28,537 bases of DNA from NCBI GenBank assembly GCA_964415605.1, contig CAYQBA010000038.1, forward strand, positions 1 through 28,537, read 5' to 3'. The translations under genes were made by a program, and so were the position numbers. The notes beneath the pieces are model-generated. The model saw only the letters and a program-made list of their open reading frames with translations, searched no databases and was not told the DNA's origin. The number at the start of each line of letters is the position of its first letter. Within the stretch, counting starts at the first letter, position 1. The DNA is from UCB3 sp964415605 (GTDB lineage: Bacteria; Chloroflexota; Anaerolineae; Epilineales; Epilineaceae). Below, one piece after another: positions 1 through 8,227 of this stretch.

Positions 1-158
1 ATCCGCGCCCACGCGCGGGCGCCCGCCGCCGCGACGTCGGCGTCGGGCGGCGTGTCGGCCCGCAGCGCCGCGGCGGCGCGGTCGACGAGCGTGTCGAGGT
101 GCGCGTCGGCGGCGGTTGGCGGCACAGGCGCCGAGATGGGGGTGAGGTCGTCGTTCAT
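1..158 (-). CDS. Partial hypothetical protein, possible anti-sigma factor (N-terminus only)
   Basis: Only the first 52 or so codons are inside the window; the gene runs off the left edge. Translation from the ATG at 158 begins MNDDLTPISAPVPP and continues with an Ala/Asp-rich helix ending in GARAWAR. A good ribosome site (GGAGG, 5 nt before the ATG) supports the start. It lies 149 nt downstream of an ECF sigma gene on the same strand, the usual place for the cognate anti-sigma factor, and the acidic, Ala-rich opening resembles the start of many such proteins. No zinc-finger motif or membrane segment is visible in the part present, so the role is inferred from position alone. Confidence 0.55.
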   Translation of the reverse strand, partial: MNDDLTPISAPVPPTAADAHLDTLVDRAAAALRADTPPDADVAAAGARAWAR

Positions 159-307
159 GGCATCCTCCAGTCCAACGGTCGCGACGGCAGTCGCGGTGTC
201 GGTGTCGTTCGCAAGATGGTCATCCAGCGCGGTGATCGAAGTGGCGGCCACGGCGCCGGATGTGGCGGCGGAGCTGGTCGCGGTCGAGTCGGTGCCGGGT
301 GCGGCGA

Positions 308-949
308 TCATAGCGGCGCCTCGGTGTCCGTCCCCCCGGTCAACGGGGCCAGCGCCGCGCGGATGCGCTGGCGCGCCCGGTGGAGCGTCACGCCGATGCT
401 GGCGTCGCTCGTGCCGAGCATGGCCGCGATCTGCCGGTTGGTGAGCCCCTCGACGTAGCGCAGCGCGAAGATCTCGGCGGTGCGCGGGGGCAGATCACCG
501 AGCGCGCCGCGCAGCCGCGCCCGCAGCTCGGCGGCGGCGGGATCGGCGAGGTCGGCCGATGCTTCGATCGTCGCCGGCGCCCTGCTCGCCGCGGGCCCGC
601 CGGCCGGACCCATCGACGCCGCGCCGTCGTCCTGCGCCAACGCCGCGGCGGGCCGGCGGCGGCGCTGGCGCAGGACGTTCAACGCCGCGTTCACCGTCAG
701 CCGATGCAGGTATCCGCCGGGGTTGGCGATCTCGGCGCCGCCCGTCTGGCGCACGAGCTGCAGGAAGACCGACTGCAGCACGTCCTCGGCGTCCTCGGCT
801 TGCCCGACGATGCGGTAGGCCGTGCGGTACACCATGCCGTGGTGGGCCGCGTACAGCGCGGCCACGTCGAAGGGCCGGGAGGCGGGCGCGATCATGGGCC
901 TGGCGGGCCTGGCAGCGGGCGCCCCGAGGCGCCCCGTGAGCAGTTGCAC
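308..949 (-). CDS. ECF-type RNA polymerase sigma factor
   Basis: Extracytoplasmic-function sigma-70 family protein of about 213 residues, which would direct RNA polymerase to a specific promoter set. Region 2 is seen in FDVAALYAAHHGMVYRTA followed by AEDAEDVLQSVFLQLV. Region 4 is seen in LPPRTAEIFALRYVEGLTN followed by the helix-turn-helix RQIAAMLGTSDASIGVTLHR. The two are joined by an Ala/Gly-rich linker. I chose the GTG at 949 because AGGAG sits 6 nt upstream; an ATG 54 nt further in, at 895, is the alternative and removes only a non-conserved Ala/Pro-rich lead. The next gene downstream on the strand may be its anti-sigma factor. Family call is secure; the regulon cannot be read from the sequence. 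Confidence 0.9.
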   Translation of the reverse strand: MQLLTGRLGAPAARPARPMIAPASRPFDVAALYAAHHGMVYRTAYRIVGQAEDAEDVLQSVFLQLVRQTGGAEIANPGGYLHRLTVNAALNVLRQRRRRPAAALAQDDGAASMGPAGGPAASRAPATIEASADLADPAAAELRARLRGALGDLPPRTAEIFALRYVEGLTNRQIAAMLGTSDASIGVTLHRARQRIRAALAPLTGGTDTEAPL

Positions 950-1145
950 GTGTGTCTCCTCTGCACGGCGGGTGCGTGGACCCGCGGCCCCGGGCCGCGG
1001 CCGCCGCGCCGGGCGGGCGGGCGGTCGCCGTGTTTCATGAAGATTGACACCGGAGCGGCGGGGACCATTAACACGCGGGCGGCATCCCGTCCGGCGGTCG
1101 CCCGTGGCGGTGGGGCGGGGAGGTGCCGTCGGTCGCCGCGTCCGG

Positions 1146-2657
1146 TCATCGGCGGGCCTCGCCCGCGGCCACCCCCCACGCCACGCCGAGGGCCGCCCCG
1201 GTGGAGCCGGCCCACAGCGCGCGCGTCGGCAGGCGGAAGAACGGCCGACGGCGTTTGACCCACAACAGCCAGCGCTCCCAGCCCGCCATGCACAGGTCGC
1301 CGGGCGGCTCCAGCAGCGCCGGCGGGATGTCGGCGCCGAGCCAGTCCCGCGCCAGGCCGAGCGCGATCCACGCACGGCGGTCCAGCCGGGAACGCGCCAG
1401 CTCGGCGGCGAGCGCGCCCCAGTCGATGCGATCGCCGAGGGCGGCGCAGGCGTAGGCGATGTCGGCCACGACGCGCAGCGGCGAGAAGCCGCGCCGCACG
1501 GCGTTGGCGACCAGCGTCAGCACGAGGTCGGTCGGCGCAGGCACGTGCAGGTGGACGCCCGCCGCGCCCGCCCCGCCGGCGGCCACGAGCTCGGCGCGGT
1601 CCCAGATGCCCTCCCAGTCCAGCCGTCCGGCCGACCAACGCCCGCTGCCGAAGAGCGACGGCTCGAGGTCGTGGTGGGCGGTGCCGTCGAGCTCGACGTG
1701 GTGGCCGGCCGGGTCGCGCCGGTCGGGGTTGGCGCGCACCAGCGCGTCGCGGAGATCGGCCACGGCCGCCTCGGCAAGCGGACGGTCGGCATCGCGGACC
1801 GACAGGTCGAGGTCGGCGGCGATGCGCAAGGCCGGGTCGGGGTACACCGTCAGGGTCAGCGCCGCCTCCTTGTGCGCCAGCACGGCGATGCCGGCGTCGG
1901 CGAGCCGCACGAGGATCGCGTCGCGGATGGCCGCTGTCTCGCGCCAGCGCAGGGCGTTGGCGATGTGCTGGCGGCGCAGCCGGGTCAAGGTCGCCTCGGG
2001 CACCTCGAGCGCCCCGCGGTCCCGCAGCCTGCACAGGCCCTGCCATGCGAGCGGTCCGACTTGCCCTTCCAAGGCCCGGGCGGGCAAGCCGTCCCAGGCT
2101 GCGGGTCCGGGTGCCGGGATCCGCGTCGCCCTGGCCGCGGCGTTGTCGACATCGGGACACAGCGTCGTGAGCAGCAGGGCCTCGTCCGCCGGCATCGGGG
2201 GCAGCACCCGGCGCCCGAGCGCACGGCCAGCGCGCTGCACGGCCCGCGGGCGCGGGCGGGCCGGCCAGCCCACGGCATGCTGCCAGCGCGCGACGGCGGC
2301 GGTCGCCAGGGCCAGCCCATGCTGTCCGGGATCATCGGCCCGCCATCCGGCCAGCCCCTCGACCGCCGTCACGCGCCCGAGCACGTGGCGCGGATCCAAC
2401 GGGGGGTCGCAGCGCGCGGTGTCGTCGCCGCGCAAGACAAGCCGCCCGTCCGCGGCGCGGGTCACGAGGCGGTGGGCAACCGGCCCCGTGGGGGTGATCG
2501 CGCAGAGGACGTCGCCGGTGCGCGGCGCCGGGGCGGGAATGACGCGGACGACGTCGCCGTCGTTCAGCAGTGGCCGCATGCTGCCGCCGGTGATCGGCAC
2601 GCGACCGGCTCCTGGCGGGCGGGGCGGCGGAGGCGGCTCGGGATCGGGCGGGGTCAC
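1146..2657 (-). CDS. Fusion of S26/S24-type peptidase-like domain and nucleotidyltransferase-family domain
   Basis: 503 residues. The N-terminus (about 20-105) has the signal-peptidase-like pattern: ITGGSMRPLLNDGD with candidate nucleophile Ser26, GDVL at 48-51, VAHRLV with His62 where the bacterial enzyme would have Lys, and RGDD at 76-79. A Ser/His arrangement is that of ER/archaeal-type signal peptidases. The long C-terminal part resembles the uncharacterised nucleotidyltransferase family often found beside lasso-peptide and HPr-kinase-like genes; the signature is DLDLSV within a motif of the hDhDh type, after AVLAHKEAAL. No membrane segment flanks the peptidase part, so it may be a soluble, degenerate or repurposed protease. 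The GTG start overlaps the stop of the upstream kinase gene by 4 nt (GTGA), so the two are translationally coupled. The substrates are unknown. Confidence 0.75.
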   Translation of the reverse strand: MTPPDPEPPPPPRPPGAGRVPITGGSMRPLLNDGDVVRVIPAPAPRTGDVLCAITPTGPVAHRLVTRAADGRLVLRGDDTARCDPPLDPRHVLGRVTAVEGLAGWRADDPGQHGLALATAAVARWQHAVGWPARPRPRAVQRAGRALGRRVLPPMPADEALLLTTLCPDVDNAAARATRIPAPGPAAWDGLPARALEGQVGPLAWQGLCRLRDRGALEVPEATLTRLRRQHIANALRWRETAAIRDAILVRLADAGIAVLAHKEAALTLTVYPDPALRIAADLDLSVRDADRPLAEAAVADLRDALVRANPDRRDPAGHHVELDGTAHHDLEPSLFGSGRWSAGRLDWEGIWDRAELVAAGGAGAAGVHLHVPAPTDLVLTLVANAVRRGFSPLRVVADIAYACAALGDRIDWGALAAELARSRLDRRAWIALGLARDWLGADIPPALLEPPGDLCMAGWERWLLWVKRRRPFFRLPTRALWAGSTGAALGVAWGVAAGEARR

Positions 2658-3961
2658 GGCTGGCTGTCCGCATCGTCGAGGAGGCCCGCGATCAGCGCGG
2701 CGGTGGCCGCGACCGGGCCCGGCGACAGCCGATACACCCGCGCGCCGGCGGCGGCCAGCACCGCGCGCAGCGCGGCCCGCGCGCCGAGCACGTCGGCCGG
2801 GTGCGTCTCGAAGAGGAACCGGCGCCCGGCCAGCGAGAGGTCGTGGACGAGGATCTCGTTGACGGCTTGCGCGGGATCTGCCGGCGCGAGCACCGGCGCC
2901 GCCCCATAGTCCGGCCGCGCGGCCGGGCCGGCCTGGGCGGACAGGATCGCGACGTCGCGGGCGGCGCACGCGGCATCCAGAGCCGCGACGACCCGCGCCC
3001 TGCCGGCGGTGTGGACGAGGATCCGCCGTGCCGATCCGCCATCCGTCGCGGCCAGATCGACCGACTCGACGCCCGGGATCGCGGCCAGGTCCGCCAAGAG
3101 GCCCGCCGGCAGATGGTCGACCTCGAGGTGCCACGGCCCTCCGCGCGGCGTTTGGGCCTCGTCCGGCGCGGCGGCCGGTGCTGACACCGCGTCCGGCGCC
3201 GGCGCGGCATCCACCGGCGCGAGCACGCAGATCGCGGCGAGCCGCGCGGGCCCGCCGAGGCAGCCCGGCCAGAGCCGCTCGGCGTCTATCATCCACTTGC
3301 CGCGCCCGCCGAAGCCGGCCACGACCGGCGTGCCGGAGGGAGCGGCGAGATCCAACAGGCGGAGGCTGGCCGCAGTGAGGTTGACGCGGCGCGCGAACGG
3401 CTCGACCGTGCCGTCGGGCAGCACGACCGCGAAGTCGTCGCTGAGCAGCCGCCAGCCGCGCTGCACCAGCGCGAGTGTCTGCGTGGTCTTGCCCCAGCCG
3501 GATCGGCCGACGACGAGCACGGCCCGGCCGTCGCGCGCCACGGCGCCGGCATGCAGCACCCGCCGGCCGTCGGCGAGCGCCGCCGCGGCGTTGATCAGCA
3601 CGAGGTGGGCGTGGTGCGCCAGCTCACCTGCTGAAGGCGCCCGGACCGTACGCCCCCCGACCACGACGCGCGGGCCGCCGGGACCCTTGGCATGAACCGC
3701 GACGACGAGGTCGGGAGCGGGTTCGGGATCGAGGAAGGCGGGATCCGGGCGATGCGGGGCAGCGGCGGTTGCGGGATTCGGGCGAGTCGCGGGGCCCGCA
3801 GCGGCGGCGGGATGAGGCTGGGCCGTGCCATCGGGCGCGGCGCGAGTCGGCTCGGCGATGCGCTGCCGATCGTAGATGGCATCCAGCAGCTCGGCCACGG
3901 ACGGTTCGTCGCAGTCGACGCGCACGCGCCGGCCGAAGAACTGGTAGGCGCTTGAGATCAA
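2654..3961 (-). CDS. HPr kinase/phosphorylase-like ATPase (HprK-related)
   Basis: About 435 residues. The core matches the HPr serine kinase C-terminal fold: LHAGAV with a conserved-position His near 137, Walker A GRSGWGKTT at 152-160 and LLSDDFAVV at 172-180 supplying the paired acidic residues. Families like this accompany nucleotidyltransferase and PqqD-like genes in peptide-modification loci, including lasso-peptide clusters, and are thought to phosphorylate a partner other than HPr. The C-terminal third is Ala-rich and not recognised. The start is uncertain: the only start-type codon in the open frame is TTG at 3961, with no clear ribosome site. The frame stays open back to 4084. The 3' end is coupled (GTGA) to the peptidase/nucleotidyltransferase gene. 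No precursor peptide or PqqD gene was found nearby. Confidence 0.75.
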   Translation of the reverse strand: MISSAYQFFGRRVRVDCDEPSVAELLDAIYDRQRIAEPTRAAPDGTAQPHPAAAAGPATRPNPATAAAPHRPDPAFLDPEPAPDLVVAVHAKGPGGPRVVVGGRTVRAPSAGELAHHAHLVLINAAAALADGRRVLHAGAVARDGRAVLVVGRSGWGKTTQTLALVQRGWRLLSDDFAVVLPDGTVEPFARRVNLTAASLRLLDLAAPSGTPVVAGFGGRGKWMIDAERLWPGCLGGPARLAAICVLAPVDAAPAPDAVSAPAAAPDEAQTPRGGPWHLEVDHLPAGLLADLAAIPGVESVDLAATDGGSARRILVHTAGRARVVAALDAACAARDVAILSAQAGPAARPDYGAAPVLAPADPAQAVNEILVHDLSLAGRRFLFETHPADVLGARAALRAVLAAAGARVYRLSPGPVAATAALIAGLLDDADSQP

Positions 3962-4081
3962 TGCGGGGCCGCCGCGCGGCGCCCGTGGCGGCGGCGCGTC
4001 ACGGGTCGCGTGGGCGGAGGGCGCTGCCGGTCCAACGGATCGGCGGCGGGGGTACGGGCTGATGGCGGGCCTCCCAAGGCC

Positions 4082-4110
4082 ATTCTATGCCGCGGGGCGG
4101 GAGTCGCCAA
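4082..4110 (-). promoter_or_regulatory. Putative sigma-70-type promoter for the kinase/nucleotidyltransferase pair
   Basis: On the minus strand TTGGCG (4110-4105) and TAGAAT (4087-4082) are separated by 17 bp, matching 4/6 and 5/6 of the consensus. It lies between the oxidase stop and the kinase start, which implies separate transcription of the pair with a leader of roughly 110 nt. Not confirmed by any transcript evidence. Confidence 0.45.
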
Positions 4111-4129
4111 TCGTTCCGGCCCACTGTCC

Positions 4130-5695
4130 TCACGGCACCACGCGGAAATTGCGCATCATGCCCATGTCCTCGTGCTCGAGCATGTGGCAGTGGTAGAGGT
4201 AGAGCCCGGTGAAGTCGCCGAACGTCGCGCGGATCCGGACGCGTTCGAACGGCATCACCAGCACGGTGTCCAGCCACCCGTCGTCGACGAGGCCTTCGCG
4301 CACCGTGGCGTCGTCGGCGGCGAAGCGCGGATCGGGATCCCGCCCGACGACGCGGAACCGGACGAGGTGGAGGTGCATCGCATGCGCCATGGCCATGCGG
4401 CCCATGCCGCCCATGCCGGCGCCCTGGTTGGCGAACGCCCACACTTCGTCCGCGCCAAGGCGCACGATCTCGTCGGCCGCCACGCCTTCGAGCTCGAACG
4501 TGCGGCCGTTGATGGTCCAGCCGCCCATCAGCATGCCGAGGTTGAAGGTCCGGTCCGGAGCACGGTCCTGCGCGGCGCGCAGGCGGCGAGCGGCGGGCGG
4601 TCGGATGGGCCGGCGCGCCGAGGCAACGGCCGCTCGGCCGTCGGCGGCCGGGATGCCGTTGGCGAGGGCCGGCAGGTAGATCCGTGGCGCGTCGCCCGCC
4701 ACGCGGAATGCGACGAGCGGGAAGCGGCTGCCCATCGGCAGCGCCGTGGCGCCCGGATCCATCATGGTCGTGCCGCTGAAAGGCAGGCTCTCGAGCACCG
4801 GGCGGCGGCCGAGCGCAGGGTCGCCGAAGTCGGCGACCAGGTCGAGGCGCTGCCCGGGGGCGAGCATCGCGTACGGCCGCCGCGACGGAACATCGAGGTC
4901 GCCGCCATCGGTGCCCGACACGGTGAGTGGGGCGCCCGTCTGCCATGCCAGCTTGTAGATCCGGCTGTTGGACCCGTTCAGCACGCGCAGGCGATGCCGC
5001 GCGGGGGAGACGTCGAGGACGGCATCGGTGTGGCCGTTGACCCAGATCTCGTCGCCGAGCATGCCCATCATGTCCGCCCGATACACCAGCCGGTTGTCGG
5101 CTCCCAGTGTCCTGTCCTGCACGACGAGCGGCAGGTCGACGAGCTCGCTCGGCGCCGCGTCCTCAACCCACAGCAGGCCGGCCTGGCCCATGTAGGTATG
5201 AAGGCCGGTGCGCATGTCGGGATGGGGGTGGAACCAGTACGGACCGGGGGCGTTGCGCACCGTGAACGCGTAGGTGTAGCTGGCGCCGGGTTCGACGGCG
5301 AAGCGGGGGTGACCGTCGGCATCCTCGGGCACGTTCAGGCCATGCCAGTGGACGGTGGTGCGCTCGGGCAGGCGGTTGACGAATTGGACGCGCACCGCAT
5401 CGCCGCGCCGGACGCGGATGACGGGGCCCGGGAAGGGGCCCGGCAGGTCGGCCACCGCCGCGGGATCGCCGGACGTCACCGCCGCCCGGTAGCGCCAGAT
5501 CTCGGTGGTTGCCCCGGGCCGGAGCTGCGCCTGCTCGACCACGGCTTCGAGCCGGATCTCGAGGTCGGGCTCCGACGGATCCTGAAGCGGGCGCGCCGGC
5601 ACGGAGCCGGCCCTGGTCAGTGCCGGGCCGGCGGCGAGGGCGCCGGCGGACAGACCGGCGAGGTGCAGAAAGCGACGGCGGGAATGAACGGACAT
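4130..5695 (-). CDS. Tat-exported multicopper oxidase
   Basis: 521 residues, typical for three-cupredoxin-domain oxidases of the CueO/laccase/SufI type. The N-terminus has a twin-arginine signal (SRRRFL at 5-10, then a hydrophobic Ala/Gly/Leu stretch to about 24), so the folded protein is exported. All four copper-binding motifs are present: HWHG at 116-119, HPHP at 156-159, MHLHLV in the C-terminal domain, and HCHMLEHEDMGMM with Cys503, His508 and Met513 as type 1 copper ligands. Met/Gly clusters (MGGMGRMAMAHAM) precede the third motif and may bind copper. Likely roles are copper or metal-ion oxidation or phenol oxidation. The ATG at 5695 has GGAG 6 nt upstream, and a lone TACAAT box (5720-5715) may be its -10. 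It appears to be monocistronic. Confidence 0.93.
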   Translation of the reverse strand: MSVHSRRRFLHLAGLSAGALAAGPALTRAGSVPARPLQDPSEPDLEIRLEAVVEQAQLRPGATTEIWRYRAAVTSGDPAAVADLPGPFPGPVIRVRRGDAVRVQFVNRLPERTTVHWHGLNVPEDADGHPRFAVEPGASYTYAFTVRNAPGPYWFHPHPDMRTGLHTYMGQAGLLWVEDAAPSELVDLPLVVQDRTLGADNRLVYRADMMGMLGDEIWVNGHTDAVLDVSPARHRLRVLNGSNSRIYKLAWQTGAPLTVSGTDGGDLDVPSRRPYAMLAPGQRLDLVADFGDPALGRRPVLESLPFSGTTMMDPGATALPMGSRFPLVAFRVAGDAPRIYLPALANGIPAADGRAAVASARRPIRPPAARRLRAAQDRAPDRTFNLGMLMGGWTINGRTFELEGVAADEIVRLGADEVWAFANQGAGMGGMGRMAMAHAMHLHLVRFRVVGRDPDPRFAADDATVREGLVDDGWLDTVLVMPFERVRIRATFGDFTGLYLYHCHMLEHEDMGMMRNFRVVP

Positions 5696-5720
5696 GGCGT
5701 GCTCCGGTTCCGCAATTGTA

Positions 5721-6055
5721 GCCGACCGGGCGCTTGGGCACGGATCGCGACGTCGACGCGTGGGGCTTGCGAGCGGAGCAATGGGTTCACGCGAACCGGT
5801 CCCGCCGCACCGCGAGCCGTGCGACGAGCGTGAATTGGGCCGCTGCCCAGGATGATGGGCATGCTGATCGCGCCGATGCGGCTGGCAACAGGATCGCGGA
5901 TCCGAGCTCAGCGCCGTGAGGGGATGCAGGTGGATCGCAGTGCCAGCTCAGGACATGCTCCGCTCCGCCACAGCAACCGCGCCCCTGGCTGACCCGTAAT
6001 GGGCTCGGGCAACCTCGGTGGCGATCGCCTCCCACGAATGACAGGATCGATCGAG
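5721..6055. other. Intergenic region, no supported gene
   Basis: A stretch of about 335 bp between the divergent oxidase and membrane-protein genes. Short open frames exist on both strands, but none has a ribosome site or a recognisable protein. I see no strong hairpin. An in-frame upstream ATG for the next gene lies at 5999, but without a ribosome site. Confidence 0.4.
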
Positions 6056-6583
6056 ATGGCCAGCATGCTCCAACACAAAGGCAGGGTCCACGGCGATCTG
6101 AAGGCGATCATCGGGTTCGACCACGCGGATCTCTCGCTCAACGAAACGGGCATCATGTCGCCAAGACAGGCGGAGCGCCTGCGGCGGAAGGCCAGTTGGC
6201 GGCTCGTACGGATGGGTCTGATGTTGACGGCATCCGTGGTCTTCGCGGCGGCGGTGGATTCGTCAGGGTTGATGGGCGACTACGATTCAAGCCTGGCCAA
6301 GCTGCTTCTGTTGCTCGAGGGGCTGTTTGCGCTTATCGGCATGCACGCCGGCTGGGAGGCGCTGATGTTTGTCCGGGACGCACGTGATGGCCGCGTGGAA
6401 CTGGATGATGGGAGTCTTCAGCGTGAAATCAGGGACGCAGGCTCATCAGCCTACGTGGTACACACGAAGCGTCACACGTTTCGCGTGTCGAAAGCCGCGT
6501 ATCACGCGGTGGACACAACCCAAGCGTACCGCCTCTACTACGCACCCCGAACGAAGCTGCTGCTGGCCATGGAGCCGCGCTGA
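6056..6583 (+). CDS. Hypothetical protein with two membrane segments
   Basis: Unknown function, about 175 residues. A charged N-terminal section (LQHKGRVHGDLKAIIGF, SPRQAERLRRKASW) precedes two predicted membrane helices at about 51-68 and 82-104. A soluble C-terminal section contains FRVSKAAYHAV and YRLYYAPRTKLLLAMEP, a strand-rich tail that should face one side of the membrane. The ATG at 6056 is preferred because AGGA lies 9 nt upstream and the recognisable part starts there; in-frame ATGs at 6038 and 5999 would add 6 or 19 residues. It is not obviously linked to its neighbours. Its DNA is less GC-biased than the surrounding genes, which may reflect weak codon optimisation or transfer. Confidence 0.7.
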   Translation: MASMLQHKGRVHGDLKAIIGFDHADLSLNETGIMSPRQAERLRRKASWRLVRMGLMLTASVVFAAAVDSSGLMGDYDSSLAKLLLLLEGLFALIGMHAGWEALMFVRDARDGRVELDDGSLQREIRDAGSSAYVVHTKRHTFRVSKAAYHAVDTTQAYRLYYAPRTKLLLAMEPR

Positions 6584-6988
6584 ACGTGGTGCAGGCCGGT
6601 GCAGTGGTGCTACATGCCGACGGCGCCAGGTCCTGGTCGGCCATGGCGGTGGTCTCGGCCACCCTTCCGGTTCGGCCAGTGTCCCGCCTCCGCGCGAGAC
6701 AGGTGGATTGGCCTCTGGGTAGCGAACACGGCGGCTCAGCTCCCCCAGCGCGCACGACGGTCCTTCACTGAGCGTTACCACCCGCACCGCCACCGAGCAC
6801 GCTGCCGCCAGGTCGGGCTGGGGCTGGGCACCACCGCCGCTCCGCATCGCCGCGATGCCAACGATGACCGGTTGAGCCCTCAGCGGGATCTCAGGTTCGG
6901 CGTAGGTATAGGTCGTCCGCGGGGCTTATGCTGGGGCCATCTTATCGATGGGGCGGATGCCCCGCCAGCCCTGAAAGGAATGACGAAG
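6584..6988. other. Intergenic region, possible promoter for the secreted protein
   Basis: About 405 bp without a supported gene. Open frames cross it but carry no recognisable protein. A TATGCT hexamer at 6927-6932, the same -10 sequence as the one at 18212, could be the -10 of the downstream gene with a leader of about 50 nt, but no matching -35 is present. No terminator was seen after 6583. Confidence 0.3.
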
Positions 6989-7960
6989 ATGGAATCCTCG
7001 CGCATCGTTCGACCTCGGACAATCGTCGTGCTCGCCGCGGCGCTCGCGGTTCAGCTGACGCTGGGCGCCACCGTGACGCTGGCCCAGGTGGCGGATTCGC
7101 TCGAATCGGCCACCATCGACATCGAAGGCGGCTGCGGGGCGTCGGTCCCCGCCGGCGTGGACGTGTACGGTACGCTGACGGCGGGCTACTCCACCTTGTA
7201 CACGCTGCAGCTCGTGGACGGCGCCGGCACGCCCGTGCCCGGCCTGGCGGGCCGCGAGCAGCGCAAGTACCTCTCGGGCGGCAAGACGTTCGACTTCCGA
7301 CTGTCGACCAGCCGGTCCATGTCTGGCACACACATCATCCGTGTGCGGAGCATCTTCACCCAGGTGGATTGCCCGATCAACGTCGTGCCCTTCGGGAGCA
7401 ATCCCGGTACGCCGCCTGATCCCGGCACGCCGGGTGATCCCGGCACGCCGGGTGAGCCGGGCACGCCGGGTGAGCCGGGCACGCCGCCTGATCCCGGCAC
7501 GCCGGGTGAGCCGGGCACGCCGGGTGAGCCGGGCAAGGCTTCTGGCACCGAGCTTGGCCTCTTCGCCATCGCGCAGTTGAACGACACGTGCCTCACCTAT
7601 GAGAAGCGATCGAACATCTTCGGCATCGATGGCGTGCGAATCCAGGCGTGCGACGGACGGCCCGAGCAGGAGTGGATCCTGGACCGTGCGGCGACCGAGA
7701 CCTTCCGCGTGAAGTCCGCGTCGGGCGGCAAGTGCATGACCCTCGGCTTCGTGCCGAATGCCGGCGGGGGCGGATCGATCACGGCCCGCGATTGTCAGGA
7801 GCTGAGCCAGCAGTCGATCACCATCACGCTCCTGGACGATGACGACTACGTCATTCGCGCCAGCGACCAACGCCCGCTCGCCGTCGATGATGTCGCGAGC
7901 TCACTGTTCCTCGACGGGGTCGACGCGCCTCCGCAGGCTTGGCGCCTGAATCCGCGCTGA
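6989..7960 (+). CDS. Secreted protein with collagen-like repeat and ricin-type beta-trefoil domain
   Basis: About 323 residues. An N-terminal signal peptide (positively charged lead, hydrophobic 11-32, ending near LAQ) is followed by a domain with two Cys (GGCGASVP and VDCPINVVP) that looks like an extracellular beta-sandwich. Residues 139-183 form a Gly-X-Y-like tract of Pro/Gly/Thr/Asp/Glu (PGTPGE and PGTPPD units). The C-terminal 135 residues look like a ricin-type carbohydrate-binding trefoil: CLTYEKR and IQACDGRPEQEWIL, then KCMTLG, TARDCQ and QAWRL, with QxW-type motifs. It probably binds glycans outside the cell. The ATG at 6989 is chosen because AAGGA lies 9 nt upstream; for the ATG at 6980 that site would be directly adjacent and too close. 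A strong hairpin follows 82 nt downstream. Confidence 0.8.
   Translation: MESSRIVRPRTIVVLAAALAVQLTLGATVTLAQVADSLESATIDIEGGCGASVPAGVDVYGTLTAGYSTLYTLQLVDGAGTPVPGLAGREQRKYLSGGKTFDFRLSTSRSMSGTHIIRVRSIFTQVDCPINVVPFGSNPGTPPDPGTPGDPGTPGEPGTPGEPGTPPDPGTPGEPGTPGEPGKASGTELGLFAIAQLNDTCLTYEKRSNIFGIDGVRIQACDGRPEQEWILDRAATETFRVKSASGGKCMTLGFVPNAGGGGSITARDCQELSQQSITITLLDDDDYVIRASDQRPLAVDDVASSLFLDGVDAPPQAWRLNPR
7403..7528 (+). repeat. 18-bp in-frame tandem repeat encoding PGTP(G/P)(D/E)
   Basis: Seven consecutive 18-nt units encode PGTPPD, PGTPGD, PGTPGE, PGTPGE, PGTPPD, PGTPGE and PGTPGE, followed by a partial PGK. Units differ only by small changes (cct/ggt and gat/gag), so the tract can gain or lose units by slippage without a frameshift. 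Read from the Gly, most triplets fit Gly-X-Y, interrupted by PDP. Confidence 0.95.
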
Positions 7961-8041
7961 GAACCGGCCCCTGCAGCGTCGCGGCCGCTCGACCGCTGGT
8001 GGCAAGTGCCGCGGCAATGCCGATAGCATCCGACCAGGCAT

Positions 8042-8077
8042 CGAGCCCGGCGGGGAGTCCCATCCCCGCCGGGCTCG
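8042..8077. terminator. 15-bp perfect GC-rich hairpin, probable terminator
   Basis: CGAGCCCGGCGGGGA (8042-8056) pairs perfectly with TCCCCGCCGGGCTCG (8063-8077) around a 6-nt loop GTCCCA. It lies 82 nt after the secreted-protein gene and before the NACHT genes. No U-tract follows, which is common for terminators in high-GC genomes. It would isolate the downstream locus from read-through. Confidence 0.7.
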
Positions 8078-8227
8078 TGTGTGGCAGTGACATTTGGCCA
8101 ACCCTCTGACGGCGCGCCTGCTGGTCACCTCAAGATCGGCCGCGAAGTGCCGTGGGTCCATGTCGGATCTTCGCCCTTCGACTTGGACGCGAAGGGAGAC
8201 GGCGGCAAGACATTGATGCAACGGCCA

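Noticed and set aside
1044..1072. Perfect TTGACA on the plus strand with ATTAAC 17 bp downstream
   Set aside because: The -10 matches only 3 of 6 positions, and there is no rightward gene within several kilobases; a transcript would be antisense to the peptidase/nucleotidyltransferase gene. Probably chance.
892..2160. Long open frame on the minus strand overlapping the peptidase/nucleotidyltransferase gene
   Set aside because: Arg/Gly/Pro/Ala-rich with no recognisable motif; typical of out-of-frame translation in high-GC DNA.
1044..2909. 621-codon open frame on the plus strand opposite the peptidase/nucleotidyltransferase gene
   Set aside because: Composition is that of an antisense shadow, and the opposite strand carries conserved family motifs in one frame.
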